A stretch of DNA of 64,000 bases from JAKPBU01 sp964425695 (lineage in GTDB: Bacteria > Pseudomonadota > Gammaproteobacteria > Xanthomonadales > Xanthomonadaceae), in contig CAYRNF010000011.1 of the NCBI GenBank assembly GCA_964425695.1, positions 1 to 64,000 on the forward strand, written 5' to 3'. Numbering within the stretch: position 1 is the first letter of the stretch; the number at the start of each line of letters is the position of its first letter. Below the pieces are notes generated by a model. That model saw only the letters and a program-made list of their open reading frames with translations. It ran no database searches and had not been told where the DNA came from. Position numbers and translations under genes: made by a program. Below, one piece after another: positions 17,835 to 25,892 of the stretch.

Positions 17835-19699
17835 TGGACACCCTGCTCCTCACCAACGACATGAAGCTCGTGCTCGGGCTGGTGGGGATGACGATGGTGC
17901 TGTTCCTGTTCGAGCGCGTGCGCGCCGACCTGGTGGCGCTGGTGGTGCTGGTGCTGCTGGGCCTGACCGGGCTGGTGGGCGCCGAGGACCTGTTCAACGG
18001 CTTTTCCGGCAACGCGGTGATCAGCGTGATCGCCACCATGATCCTGGGCACCGGCCTGGATCGCACCGGCGCGCTCAACCGCCTGGCCGCATGGCTGCTG
18101 CGGCGCGCGCACGGCGTGGAGCAGCGCCTGCTGCTGTACACCAGCGCGATCGCCGGGCTCAACTCGTCGATGATGCAGAACCCGTCGGTGATGGCGCTGT
18201 ACCTGCCGGTGGCATCTCGGCTGTCCTCGCGCACGGGCCTGCCGCTGTCGCGGCTGCTGATGCCCATCGCCGCGGCGATCCTGATGGGCGGCGGCCTGAC
18301 CATGGTCGGCAACTCGCCGCTGATCCTGCTCAACGACCTGCTGGTGTCGGCCAACGCCAACCTGCCCTCGGGCGTGGCCACGCTCGAGCCGCTGAAGATG
18401 TTCGCGCCGCTGCCCATCGGCATCGCGCTGCTGCTGGCGTCGCTGGCCTACTTCCACTTCTTCGGCGAGAAGCAGCTGTCCGACGACAAGGGCGACGGCG
18501 GCGTGACCCCGGCGCGCACCCAGAGCTATTTCGCCAAGGCCTACGGCATCGAAGGCGACGTGTTCGAACTCACCGTCACCGCCGACAGCCCGCTGGTGGG
18601 CATGTCGGTGGGCGAAGCCGAGGCGCTGCATGGCGCGCCGCTGCTGCTGGCGCTGAAGACCGGCAACGAGTCGCGCCTGGCGCCGCCTGCGGACAGCCGC
18701 ATCTGGGTGGGCAGCGTGATCGGCGCCATGGGCGAACGCCAGCAGGCGCTGGACTTCGCGCAGAACAACTTCCTCCGGCTCAATTCGCGCCTGCGCGAGT
18801 TCGGCGACCTGTTCAATCCCAGCCGCGCGGGCATCTCCGAGGCGGTCATCCCGCCCACCTCCACCTTCATCGGCAAGACCCCGGCCGAGCTGGAACTGCG
18901 CAGCAAGCGCGGCATGAACCTGCTGGCGATCAACCGCGACAAGGACGTGCTGCGCGACGACGTGCGCAACACCAGGCTGCGCGCCGGCGACATGCTGGTG
19001 CTGCACAGCATCTGGCAGGACCTGGCGCGCAGCGCGGCCGGGCGCGACTTCGTGGTGGTCACCGACTACCCCAAGGGCGAGCAGCGGCCGCACAAGTTCA
19101 AGGTGGCCATGACCATCTTCGCGATCACCATGCTGCTGGCGCTGTCGTCGCGCATCCCGGCATCGGTGGCGCTGATGACCGGCGTGGCCGGCATGCTGGT
19201 GACCGGCGTGCTGAAGATGGACGAGGCCTACGCCGCGATCAACTGGAAGACCGTGTTCCTGATGGCCTGCCTGATCCCGCTGGGCTGGGCGATGGATTCC
19301 AGCGGCGCGGCGGCGTGGATCGCCGGCCACACCATCGAGCGCATGCCCGAGGGCGTGCCGGACTGGATGCTGCAGCTGGCGGTGGGGCTGCTCACCACGG
19401 CCTTCTCGCTGGTGATCAGCCACGTGGGCGCGACCATCGTGATGGTGCCGCTGGCGATCAACCTGGCCCTGGCCACCGATGCCAATCCCACCGCGTTCGC
19501 GCTGATCGTGGCGCTGTCGGCCTCCAACAACTTCATGACCCAGTCCAACCCGGTCATCTCGATGATCGCCGGCCCGGCCGATTACTCGGCGCGCGAGCTG
19601 TGGCGCGTGGGCGGGCCGCTGTCGCTGATCTACACCGCGGTGGTCGTGGTGATGGTCAACATCCTGTTCTCGGGCTGGTGGACGCGGCTGTTCTCCTGA
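17834..19699 (+). CDS. SLC13/DASS-family permease with TrkA-C domains
   Basis: 621 residues. An N-terminal membrane half (about 10-210) is followed by a cytoplasmic insert with two TrkA-C/RCK-C-like modules (about 230-410, containing FELTVTADSPLVGMSVGEAEA and PPTSTFIGKTPAELELRSKR) and a second membrane half to the C-terminus. SLC13 signature segments NSSMMQNPSV and SASNNFMTQSNP lie in the two inverted repeats. The family moves dicarboxylates, sulfate or other anions with sodium or protons; the substrate cannot be read from sequence. Its start overlaps the trmB stop by one base. Confidence 0.92.
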   Translation: MDTLLLTNDMKLVLGLVGMTMVLFLFERVRADLVALVVLVLLGLTGLVGAEDLFNGFSGNAVISVIATMILGTGLDRTGALNRLAAWLLRRAHGVEQRLLLYTSAIAGLNSSMMQNPSVMALYLPVASRLSSRTGLPLSRLLMPIAAAILMGGGLTMVGNSPLILLNDLLVSANANLPSGVATLEPLKMFAPLPIGIALLLASLAYFHFFGEKQLSDDKGDGGVTPARTQSYFAKAYGIEGDVFELTVTADSPLVGMSVGEAEALHGAPLLLALKTGNESRLAPPADSRIWVGSVIGAMGERQQALDFAQNNFLRLNSRLREFGDLFNPSRAGISEAVIPPTSTFIGKTPAELELRSKRGMNLLAINRDKDVLRDDVRNTRLRAGDMLVLHSIWQDLARSAAGRDFVVVTDYPKGEQRPHKFKVAMTIFAITMLLALSSRIPASVALMTGVAGMLVTGVLKMDEAYAAINWKTVFLMACLIPLGWAMDSSGAAAWIAGHTIERMPEGVPDWMLQLAVGLLTTAFSLVISHVGATIVMVPLAINLALATDANPTAFALIVALSASNNFMTQSNPVISMIAGPADYSARELWRVGGPLSLIYTAVVVVMVNILFSGWWTRLFS

Positions 19700-19723
19700 A
19701 CCCGATGCCCGGCGCCCCGTGCG

Positions 19724-20074
19724 TCACGGGGGCGCTGCGCCGTCGATCCACACGGCCGCGTCCTGGATGCGCAGCGGCACCGCCCGCAGCGATTCGCCGC
19801 GGCACGGGCCGCCCACGCACGCGCCGCCGGCCAGTTCGAACGTGGCCCCATGCGCGGCGCAGACCAGCAGGCCGTCCTTGCTCAGCAGGAACTGCCCGGG
19901 TGCCCAGTCCAGGCGCCTGCCGGCGTGCGGGCACACGTTGAGCCACGCGCGCACCTGCCCGCCGCTGCGGTGCACGATCAGCGATTCGGCGCTGCCGTCC
20001 ACCACGGCTTCCAGCTCGACCAGTGCGCCGTCGCGCAGCGTGTCAAGTGTCGTCAGCAGCTGCGCTTCGACCAT
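19724..20074 (-). CDS. Rieske [2Fe-2S] ferredoxin-like protein
   Basis: 116 residues, one Rieske domain. Cluster ligands are visible as CPHAG (Cys, His) and CAAHGA (Cys, His), with a third region, GGACVGGPC, after the second ligand pair. It has no membrane anchor or signal, so it is a soluble cytosolic electron carrier of the NirD/dioxygenase-ferredoxin type. No oxygenase or reductase gene is adjacent. An AAGGAG ribosome site precedes the start. Convergent with the SLC13 permease, 24 bp apart; a GC-rich hairpin covers the two gene ends. Confidence 0.9.
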   Translation of the reverse strand: MVEAQLLTTLDTLRDGALVELEAVVDGSAESLIVHRSGGQVRAWLNVCPHAGRRLDWAPGQFLLSKDGLLVCAAHGATFELAGGACVGGPCRGESLRAVPLRIQDAAVWIDGAAPP

Positions 20075-20153
20075 GCGTTAACGAACTCCTTACATCCGCG
20101 GTCCGGCCGCGCCGGATACTGGATGCTCCGGTCCGCACCACTGACTTGCAAGC

Positions 20154-20450
20154 ATGAATTTCTCCGCACGCCTCCGCCCAGAACACGTCGATGCGATCCG
20201 TGGCCTGTTCGCGCCGCGCAAGCCGCGCCACCCGCTGCTGCGGCTGGCGCTGGGCCTGGCGGGCGTGGCCTTGCTGGCGCTCCTGGTGGTGGCTGGCGTG
20301 TTCATCGGCACGGCGATGCTGCTGGGCGGCGCGATGTTGCGCCTGTTGCGCCCGGCCGCGGCGCAGCGCACGCGCGCCGCAGCCTCGCCGCGCGTGGTGG
20401 AAGGCGAGTACCGCGTGGTGGGCCGCTCCGTGCTGCCCTCCGGCCGCTGA
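20154..20450 (+). CDS. Small single-pass membrane protein
   Basis: 98 residues with a basic amphipathic head, one long hydrophobic stretch (about residues 28-65) that may form a hairpin of two helices, and a basic cytoplasmic tail ending VVGRSVLPSGR. No known family is recognised. The FAH-family hydrolase starts 9 nt after its stop, so the two are co-transcribed. Confidence 0.72.
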   Translation: MNFSARLRPEHVDAIRGLFAPRKPRHPLLRLALGLAGVALLALLVVAGVFIGTAMLLGGAMLRLLRPAAAQRTRAAASPRVVEGEYRVVGRSVLPSGR

Positions 20451-20458
20451 CCGCGCGC

Positions 20459-21178
20459 ATGTTTCAGCCTGGAGACGTGGTGCCGGCAGTGCCGGCGACA
20501 CGCGTCGCAGTGCGCGGTGGCGGCACCTTTCCAGTGCACCGCGTCTATTGCGTGGGCCGCAACTTCGCCGACCACGCGCGCGAGATGGGCGCGCAGGCAC
20601 CCGCGTCGCGCGCCGAGCGCGGCACGCCGGTGTTCTTCCTGAAACCCGCGGACGCGATCGTGCCCGCGGGCGACGTGCCCTACCCGCCCGGCACCCGCGA
20701 TCTGCACCACGAAGTGGAGCTGGTGGTGGCGTTGGGCGCCGACGCGCCGCCCGGCGTCCTCGAGCGCGAGCAGGCCGCCGGACTGGTGTTCGGCTATGGC
20801 GTGGGGCTGGACCTGACCCGCCGCGACCTGCAGGCCGCGGCCAAGGCGAAGGGCCTGCCGTGGGACACGGGCAAGGCCTTCGACCATGCCGCGCCGATGA
20901 GCGAACTGGTGCGGGCGCGGGAAGTCGGCGCCCTGGACGCGCGCACGCTCACCCTGCGGGTGAACGGACAACAGCGCCAGCACGGCGCGTTCGCGGACCT
21001 GATCTGGGACGTACAGGACATCCTGGTCGAACTCTCGCGCCTGTACGCGCTGCGCGCGGGCGACCTGGTGTTCATGGGCACGCCAGCGGGCGTGGCCGCG
21101 CTGCAGCCGGGCGATGGGTTCGAAGCCGCGCTCGACGACGTGGTGACGCTGCACGGGCGGATCGTCGAGGTGACGTAG
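20459..21178 (+). CDS. Fumarylacetoacetate hydrolase family protein
   Basis: 239 residues with a complete FAH fold: VYCVGRNFADHAREMG at the N-terminus, metal-binding HHEVELVV, GYGVGLDLTRRDLQ and the C-terminal GTPAGV. Relatives (YcgM type) hydrolyse acylpyruvates or isomerise/decarboxylate catechol-pathway intermediates with Mg2+. Length fits the single-domain acylpyruvase group rather than tyrosine-pathway FAH. The start follows the small membrane protein by 9 nt. The exact substrate is not assignable. Confidence 0.93.
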   Translation: MFQPGDVVPAVPATRVAVRGGGTFPVHRVYCVGRNFADHAREMGAQAPASRAERGTPVFFLKPADAIVPAGDVPYPPGTRDLHHEVELVVALGADAPPGVLEREQAAGLVFGYGVGLDLTRRDLQAAAKAKGLPWDTGKAFDHAAPMSELVRAREVGALDARTLTLRVNGQQRQHGAFADLIWDVQDILVELSRLYALRAGDLVFMGTPAGVAALQPGDGFEAALDDVVTLHGRIVEVT

Positions 21179-21233
21179 CGGCGTTTTCGCAGCGGCAACG
21201 GCGCCCAGCCTTGGGTTGCTCGCAAGGTCAAAG

Positions 21234-21353
21234 GCAAATCCCCCGTGGCCCCCCTTCTTCAAACGGGGCGAACGCAACCGCGCGCGTCGCATGTCGATCG
21301 CGCGATGCTTGTCTTCCCCCTTCGGAGAAGCGGGACCGAGGGGGATTTGCTTC
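21234..21353. repeat. REPIN-like inverted pair of short palindromes
   Basis: A GCAAATCCCCC terminus (21234-21244) and its mirror GGGGGATTTGC (21340-21350) bound about 118 bp. Each arm carries a small imperfect hairpin of its own (C-run, TTC-rich loop, G-run), and the two arms are similar in inverted orientation. This is the layout of a REP doublet. It lies between the FAH gene and mscL and could also stop transcription. No RAYT transposase gene is in the window. Confidence 0.75.
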
Positions 21354-21436
21354 TCGCGGCAGCCCCGCATGGGCCTATGGCTGGGTGTACCCTCCGCGCG
21401 GGGGCATCCGCTCGGGTGGGCTACGGAGGTGTCGCG

Positions 21437-21853
21437 ATGGGCATGGTCAGCGAGTTCAAGGAATTCATCGCCAAGGGCAACGTGCTGGACCTGGCGGTCG
21501 CGGTGGTCATCGGCGCGGCCTTCGGCAAGATCGTCACCGCGCTGGTGGACGGCATCGTCATGCCGCTGATCGGCATGGTCACCGGCGGCGTGAGCGTATC
21601 GGACTGGAAGTACGTGGTCGCACCGGCGCAGTTCGATGCCGCCGGCAAGGAAAGCGTGGCCGAAAGCGCGATCCGCTACGGCATGTTCATCCAGACCGTC
21701 GTGGATTTCCTGATCATCGCGTTCGTGATCTTCCTGGTGGTCAAGGCCTACAACCGCGTGCGCAAGCCGGCCGAAGCCGCGCCCGCCGCGCCGCCTGAAG
21801 ACGTGCTGCTGCTGCGCGAGATCCGCGACGAGCTCAAGCGCCGGCCGGTCTGA
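21437..21853 (+). CDS. mscL: Large-conductance mechanosensitive channel
   Basis: 138 residues. The N-terminal amphipathic helix (MVSEFKEFIAKGNVLDLAVA) and the pore helix VVIGAAFGKIVTALVDGIVM are canonical. The periplasmic loop, second helix (VDFLIIAFVIFLVVKA) and cytoplasmic coil (EDVLLLREIRDELKRR) follow. It opens under membrane tension to release solutes on osmotic downshock. The start is set by GGAGGT at 21425-21430. The gene stands alone behind the REPIN-like element. Confidence 0.98.
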   Translation: MGMVSEFKEFIAKGNVLDLAVAVVIGAAFGKIVTALVDGIVMPLIGMVTGGVSVSDWKYVVAPAQFDAAGKESVAESAIRYGMFIQTVVDFLIIAFVIFLVVKAYNRVRKPAEAAPAAPPEDVLLLREIRDELKRRPV

Positions 21854-21971
21854 CGCCGCAGCCGCGGGGACCGGGTTCGTGCCGGGCCGCGCAGGCCCGC
21901 ACCGACCCGTTGCGCATGACGCCCGGCACACGGGCCGCGAAGCCGCGGGCTGCTAGGCTCGCGGCTTCCTC

Positions 21972-22093
21972 GTCTCCGCGTCCTTGCGGAGACACGCACC
22001 CTCGGTCCTCCCGAGCGCAGCGCGGAACCGGCGGCCTGGCGCGTGCATCGACGCACGAACGCAGGCTGCCCGCAGCGCCCCGGAACGACTGGC
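21972..22093. repeat. Hairpin and probable degenerate dispersed repeat
   Basis: After mscL lies a perfect 8-bp hairpin (GTCTCCGC 21972-21979 with GCGGAGAC 21986-21993). A stretch with CCCGAGCGCAGCGCGGA follows and resembles the CATCCCGAGCGCAGCGAGGGA class of dispersed bacterial repeats. It contains no gene. The link to that repeat class is from memory of its consensus. Confidence 0.35.
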
Positions 22094-22116
22094 CTCGCCT
22101 CGAATACGGAGTCGCC

Positions 22117-23544
22117 ATGCGCCTGTGCCTGCTGTCGTCCGCCCTCGCCGCCACGCTCTGCGCAGGCCTCTTGTCGCCCGCGTTCGCGCAGGACGCTCCG
22201 GGCCGCATCCCGGAGCGCGCGATGCAGGCCGCCGCGCAGCTGCGCGAACAGGCGCTCGCCGACGACACCGCATGGCAGGTCACCCAATCGCTGACCACCG
22301 AAATCGGCCCGCGCCTGGCGGGCAGCGACGCGGATGCGCGCGCGGTGGAATGGGCCAAGGCCAAGTTCAAGGCGCTCGGCTACGACAGGGTCTGGACGCA
22401 ACCGGTCACGTTCCCCAAGTGGGAACGCCGCAGCGAGCGCGGCGAGGTGCTGGGCGCCAACGCGCAACCGCTGGTACTGGCCGCGCTGGGCGGCAGCCCG
22501 GGCGGCACGGTGGAAGGCGAGCTCGTGCGCTTCGCATCGCTGGAGGCGCTGCAGCAGGCGCCGGCCGGATCGCTGGCCGGCAAGATCGCCTTCGTGGACG
22601 TGCCGATGGAACGCGCACGCGACGGCAGCGGCTACCGCATCGGCAGCGCGGTGCGCGGGCGCGGGCCGTCCGCCGCGGTGCGCGCGGGCGCCAGCGCGTT
22701 CCTGATGCGCTCGGCCGGCACCGATTCGCACCGCATGCCGCACACCGGCATCTCCCGGTTCGAGGAAGGCCTGACGCCGATCCCGATGGCCGCGCTCTCG
22801 GTACCCGATGCGCTGCAGCTGACCCGCCTGGCCGCGCTGGGCCCCGTGCGCGTGCGGATCGCGCTGGATTGCGGGTGGGACGGCGAATACACCTCGCACA
22901 ACGTGATCGGCGAGATCACCGGCAAGCGCAAGGACGAAGTGGTGGTGATCGGCGGGCACCTGGATTCGTGGGACCAGGGCACCGGCGCGGTGGACGACGC
23001 GGCCGGCATCGGCATCACCATGGCTGCGGGCCACCTGATCGGCGCGCGCCGCGACAAGCCGCTGCGCACGATTCGCGTCATCGCCTTCGCCAACGAGGAA
23101 CAAGGCTTGCACGGCGGGCGCGTGTACGCGCAGTCGCAGAAGGATGCGATCGCCCGGCAGCAGATCGTCGCCGAGAGCGATTTCGGCGCCGGCCGCGTCT
23201 ACGCCTTCAGCACCAGCGCCGCCAAGGCCGATCCGTCGCACGCCGCATCGCGGCAGATCGCGCAGGCGCTGGAACCGCTGGGCATCGCGTACACCCCGGC
23301 CGAGGGCGGCCCCGGCCCGGACGTGGGACCGCTGGCGCAACTGGGCGCGGCCTGGGCCGCGCTGCGCCAGGACGGCACCGATTACTTCGACCTGCACCAC
23401 ACCCCGGACGACACGCTGGACAAGATCGATCCGGAAGCGCTGGCGCAGAACGCCGCGGCGTACACCGTATTCGCGTTCCTTGCCGCCGAGGCCGAAGGCG
23501 GCTTCGGCAGCGCGCCGAAGCCGCAGGACGCTCAGGGGGAGTAA
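22117..23544 (+). CDS. Secreted M28-family zinc aminopeptidase
   Basis: 475 residues. The signal peptide ends near AFAQ|DA. A PA-type insert lies at about 130-190 and the M28 catalytic domain from about 270. Zinc ligands and catalytic residues are visible: H281 and D293 in GGHLDSWDQGTGAVDDAAG, E327/E328 in NEEQGLHGG, and H427/H428 in DLHHTPDDTLDKID. It should be a periplasmic or secreted carboxypeptidase-Q-like exopeptidase. GGAG seven bases before the ATG sets the start. The stop codon abuts the stop of the convergent membrane protein. Confidence 0.95.
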   Translation: MRLCLLSSALAATLCAGLLSPAFAQDAPGRIPERAMQAAAQLREQALADDTAWQVTQSLTTEIGPRLAGSDADARAVEWAKAKFKALGYDRVWTQPVTFPKWERRSERGEVLGANAQPLVLAALGGSPGGTVEGELVRFASLEALQQAPAGSLAGKIAFVDVPMERARDGSGYRIGSAVRGRGPSAAVRAGASAFLMRSAGTDSHRMPHTGISRFEEGLTPIPMAALSVPDALQLTRLAALGPVRVRIALDCGWDGEYTSHNVIGEITGKRKDEVVVIGGHLDSWDQGTGAVDDAAGIGITMAAGHLIGARRDKPLRTIRVIAFANEEQGLHGGRVYAQSQKDAIARQQIVAESDFGAGRVYAFSTSAAKADPSHAASRQIAQALEPLGIAYTPAEGGPGPDVGPLAQLGAAWAALRQDGTDYFDLHHTPDDTLDKIDPEALAQNAAAYTVFAFLAAEAEGGFGSAPKPQDAQGE

Positions 23545-25239
23545 TCAGCGCCGGGGGATCGCTGCCACGCTCACAGCCTCACCGTGTGCGCCACGCATCC
23601 AGCCTAGCCAGCCACCGGTTTCGGCGTCGCGGATCGCAATGCCTTGCACGACATTGCCTGGATCGAGCAGCAGAAGTCTCGGGGCGTCGGTGTCGGTACG
23701 AAAGCGTACCTCGCGCCCCGGCTTGCCGAACAGGTTCGCGACCGGCAATACGCGCAGGTCGCGGACGTTCAATGTCGTGGCAGATCCGGACTCAATGCGA
23801 TCGCCTTGTAAGCGGGTTTCCGGCCACGCGAATACCGCCGAGCGCGCCTGGCGAATGGCGGGCGTTGCCCGGGCGATTTCGGCAGGAATACCGTCTCCGG
23901 TTTCAAGGGCGGGATCCAGGACGCCCACGGCCACGGCCAGCGCTGTGCGATCAGCCACGCCACGGATCGCGTCGCCCTGCCGCCACATCCAGGCCTGGCT
24001 CGGCAGCAGTGCGATGGCAGCCATGACCGTGATCCACGTGACTCGTGCAGGGGACCTGGTCCGACCGATGACCGCGAGTCCCAGTCCGGCCCAGAACAGG
24101 CTCGACCACACCAGGTACCGCTGCGCCAGCAGCTGCTCGGGATGCACCTGGAAGTAGGCCATCCTGCCGACCCCCACCAGCGTCGCCACGCCAAGTGCGA
24201 ACCACGCCAGGCCCAGGCCCAACAGGGTGATGCGCGATGCGACGCCACGCGCGCGCCATGTGATCGTGACCAGCGCCGCGATGCCGCCCGCTGCCAACGC
24301 CAGGTGTGGCCAGCGCGCCAGCATGACCGGGCCGAACCATGTTTCGTAGCCATTGGCCAGTCCCGTCGCCACTGCGCGTAGTGGTGTCGTGGGTACGGCC
24401 GCGGCCAGGACCGGGTCCATCGCCGGCCAGGCGGCGTAGACAAAAGGGGCGGCCAGCCAGCGCATTGCCAGTTCCGCTTGCACCACGGGCGCCCATGCCA
24501 CCGCGAACGCCTCGGCACCTTCGTTCCCGAGGCGGCGCAGGAGGAACGTTCCCAAAGCACCGATCCCCAACAGCAAATACGTCGCCATCGACGCACGTTT
24601 GACGAACGCGACCACGCACAGCCCGGCGAAGACGGCCATGCCGCTCCCGAAGCTGAAGGCGGCGACCGCCGCCAGCAACGTGGCACCAATGGCGCCCGTC
24701 GCGCTCGCACGCGCATCGGACGCAACGCCTTGCGCTGCCCTATCTCCCCTTGGCAGCACCGCGATTGCCATCGCCAGACACAGCGTCACCAGGTAAGCGT
24801 GCACACTTTCATGCGCGTGCCCCAGGGTGCGCACGCTTCCCAGCCACAAAAACCCCAGCGCCAAGGCGAGCGCGACAGCCGCACGGCGCGGCGCGGGACT
24901 CTCACTGCGCAACCAGACCCACGCTGCGCAGAGCGTCGCCGCAATCAGTGCGATGCCTGTGGCGAGCTGAAGCCATTGTTGGGCCTCGAACAGGCGGAAC
25001 TCCAACAGCCGGATGGCATTGGGCAGGACCTCATGGTGCCCGTTGTCCGGCGCGAGAATGGCGTGCAAAGGAGACAGCGTTGCGAACTTGCCGAGGAACC
25101 GCCAGCCATCCGCATACGGCACGCGTGGCGCGCGCCACATGGCGGCCAAGGCGACGATGGCATAAAGCCCCGCCAGCACCCATGCGCACGCGCCCGCGAA
25201 ACGAGCGCCACGCTCGGAGTCGGTATGAATTGGACTCAT
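23545..25239 (-). CDS. Polytopic membrane protein of unknown function
   Basis: 564 residues. About ten to twelve hydrophobic helices span residues 15-430. A soluble, probably periplasmic C-terminal domain of about 130 residues follows (LPVANLFGKPGREVRFRTD). An early loop carries conserved-looking charged residues (YADGWRF, PDNGHHEVLPN). The shape resembles GT-C/PMT-type lipid-sugar glycosyltransferases or O-antigen-region membrane proteins, but no diagnostic motif allows a call. Base composition is visibly lower in GC than its neighbours, with freer use of A/T-ending codons, which suggests acquisition or relaxed selection. It is convergent and abutting with the M28 peptidase. Confidence 0.85.
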   Translation of the reverse strand: MSPIHTDSERGARFAGACAWVLAGLYAIVALAAMWRAPRVPYADGWRFLGKFATLSPLHAILAPDNGHHEVLPNAIRLLEFRLFEAQQWLQLATGIALIAATLCAAWVWLRSESPAPRRAAVALALALGFLWLGSVRTLGHAHESVHAYLVTLCLAMAIAVLPRGDRAAQGVASDARASATGAIGATLLAAVAAFSFGSGMAVFAGLCVVAFVKRASMATYLLLGIGALGTFLLRRLGNEGAEAFAVAWAPVVQAELAMRWLAAPFVYAAWPAMDPVLAAAVPTTPLRAVATGLANGYETWFGPVMLARWPHLALAAGGIAALVTITWRARGVASRITLLGLGLAWFALGVATLVGVGRMAYFQVHPEQLLAQRYLVWSSLFWAGLGLAVIGRTRSPARVTWITVMAAIALLPSQAWMWRQGDAIRGVADRTALAVAVGVLDPALETGDGIPAEIARATPAIRQARSAVFAWPETRLQGDRIESGSATTLNVRDLRVLPVANLFGKPGREVRFRTDTDAPRLLLLDPGNVVQGIAIRDAETGGWLGWMRGAHGEAVSVAAIPRR

Positions 25240-25311
25240 CTGGGATACCAGCCGGCGGGAATCGCCATTGTCCGCAACCCAAGGCGGGACGTCACCTTCC
25301 GCTCGGCAAAC

Positions 25312-25845
25312 TCAGCTCCGCACCCGCGCGAACAGCCGCAGGTCGTGGACCACCCCGTGCTTGCGCACGGCGCGGCGCATCACGCCTTCTTCCACGAACC
25401 CGGTGTTCTGCAGCACGCGCGCGGAGGCGGTGTTGAAGGCCAGCACGCTGGCCTGCAGGCGTTGCAGCGCCAGCGCGTCCATCACCCAGGGCGCGAACAC
25501 CGCGACTGCGCGGGTCATGCGACCCTCGCCCCAGTAGCGCCGCCCCAGCCAGTAGCCCAGCTCGGCGCCGATCGCGCGCTCGCCCGTGCCCGGGCGCACG
25601 CCGATGCCGCCGCAGGCGCGGCCGTCGATCTCGATGGCGAAGACCGGATCGCGCAGGTCCACGATGCGGCCGGACAGGAACGCTTCCGCATCGGCGCGCG
25701 TGTACGGATGCGGGAAGCGGTCGCTCAATCCGCGCGGCACTTCCGGATCGTTCGCATGCAGCACCAGGTCGGGCAGGTCATCGGCGCGCCACGCGCGCAG
25801 GCGCATGCGGGCGTCGATCTGCAGCGCGGCGCTGTGCGGCTCCAT
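25312..25845 (-). CDS. GNAT-family N-acetyltransferase (RimJ/RimL-like)
   Basis: 177 residues. RLRAWRADDLPDLVLHANDP, GELGYWLGRRYWGEGRMTRA-like motif A/B sequence and LQASVLAFNTASARVLQNTGF are typical of the RimJ/RimL acetyl-CoA-dependent group acting on amino groups of proteins or small molecules. It sits 47 bp after the RND pump gene in the same direction and may share its transcript. The ATG at 25845 is used; 25857 is an alternative four codons longer. The substrate is unknown. Confidence 0.9.
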   Translation of the reverse strand: MEPHSAALQIDARMRLRAWRADDLPDLVLHANDPEVPRGLSDRFPHPYTRADAEAFLSGRIVDLRDPVFAIEIDGRACGGIGVRPGTGERAIGAELGYWLGRRYWGEGRMTRAVAVFAPWVMDALALQRLQASVLAFNTASARVLQNTGFVEEGVMRRAVRKHGVVHDLRLFARVRS

Positions 25846-25892
25846 GCCCGCCAGCATACGCAGTGCGCGGGCGCGTGCTCCCGCGTCGCGGG

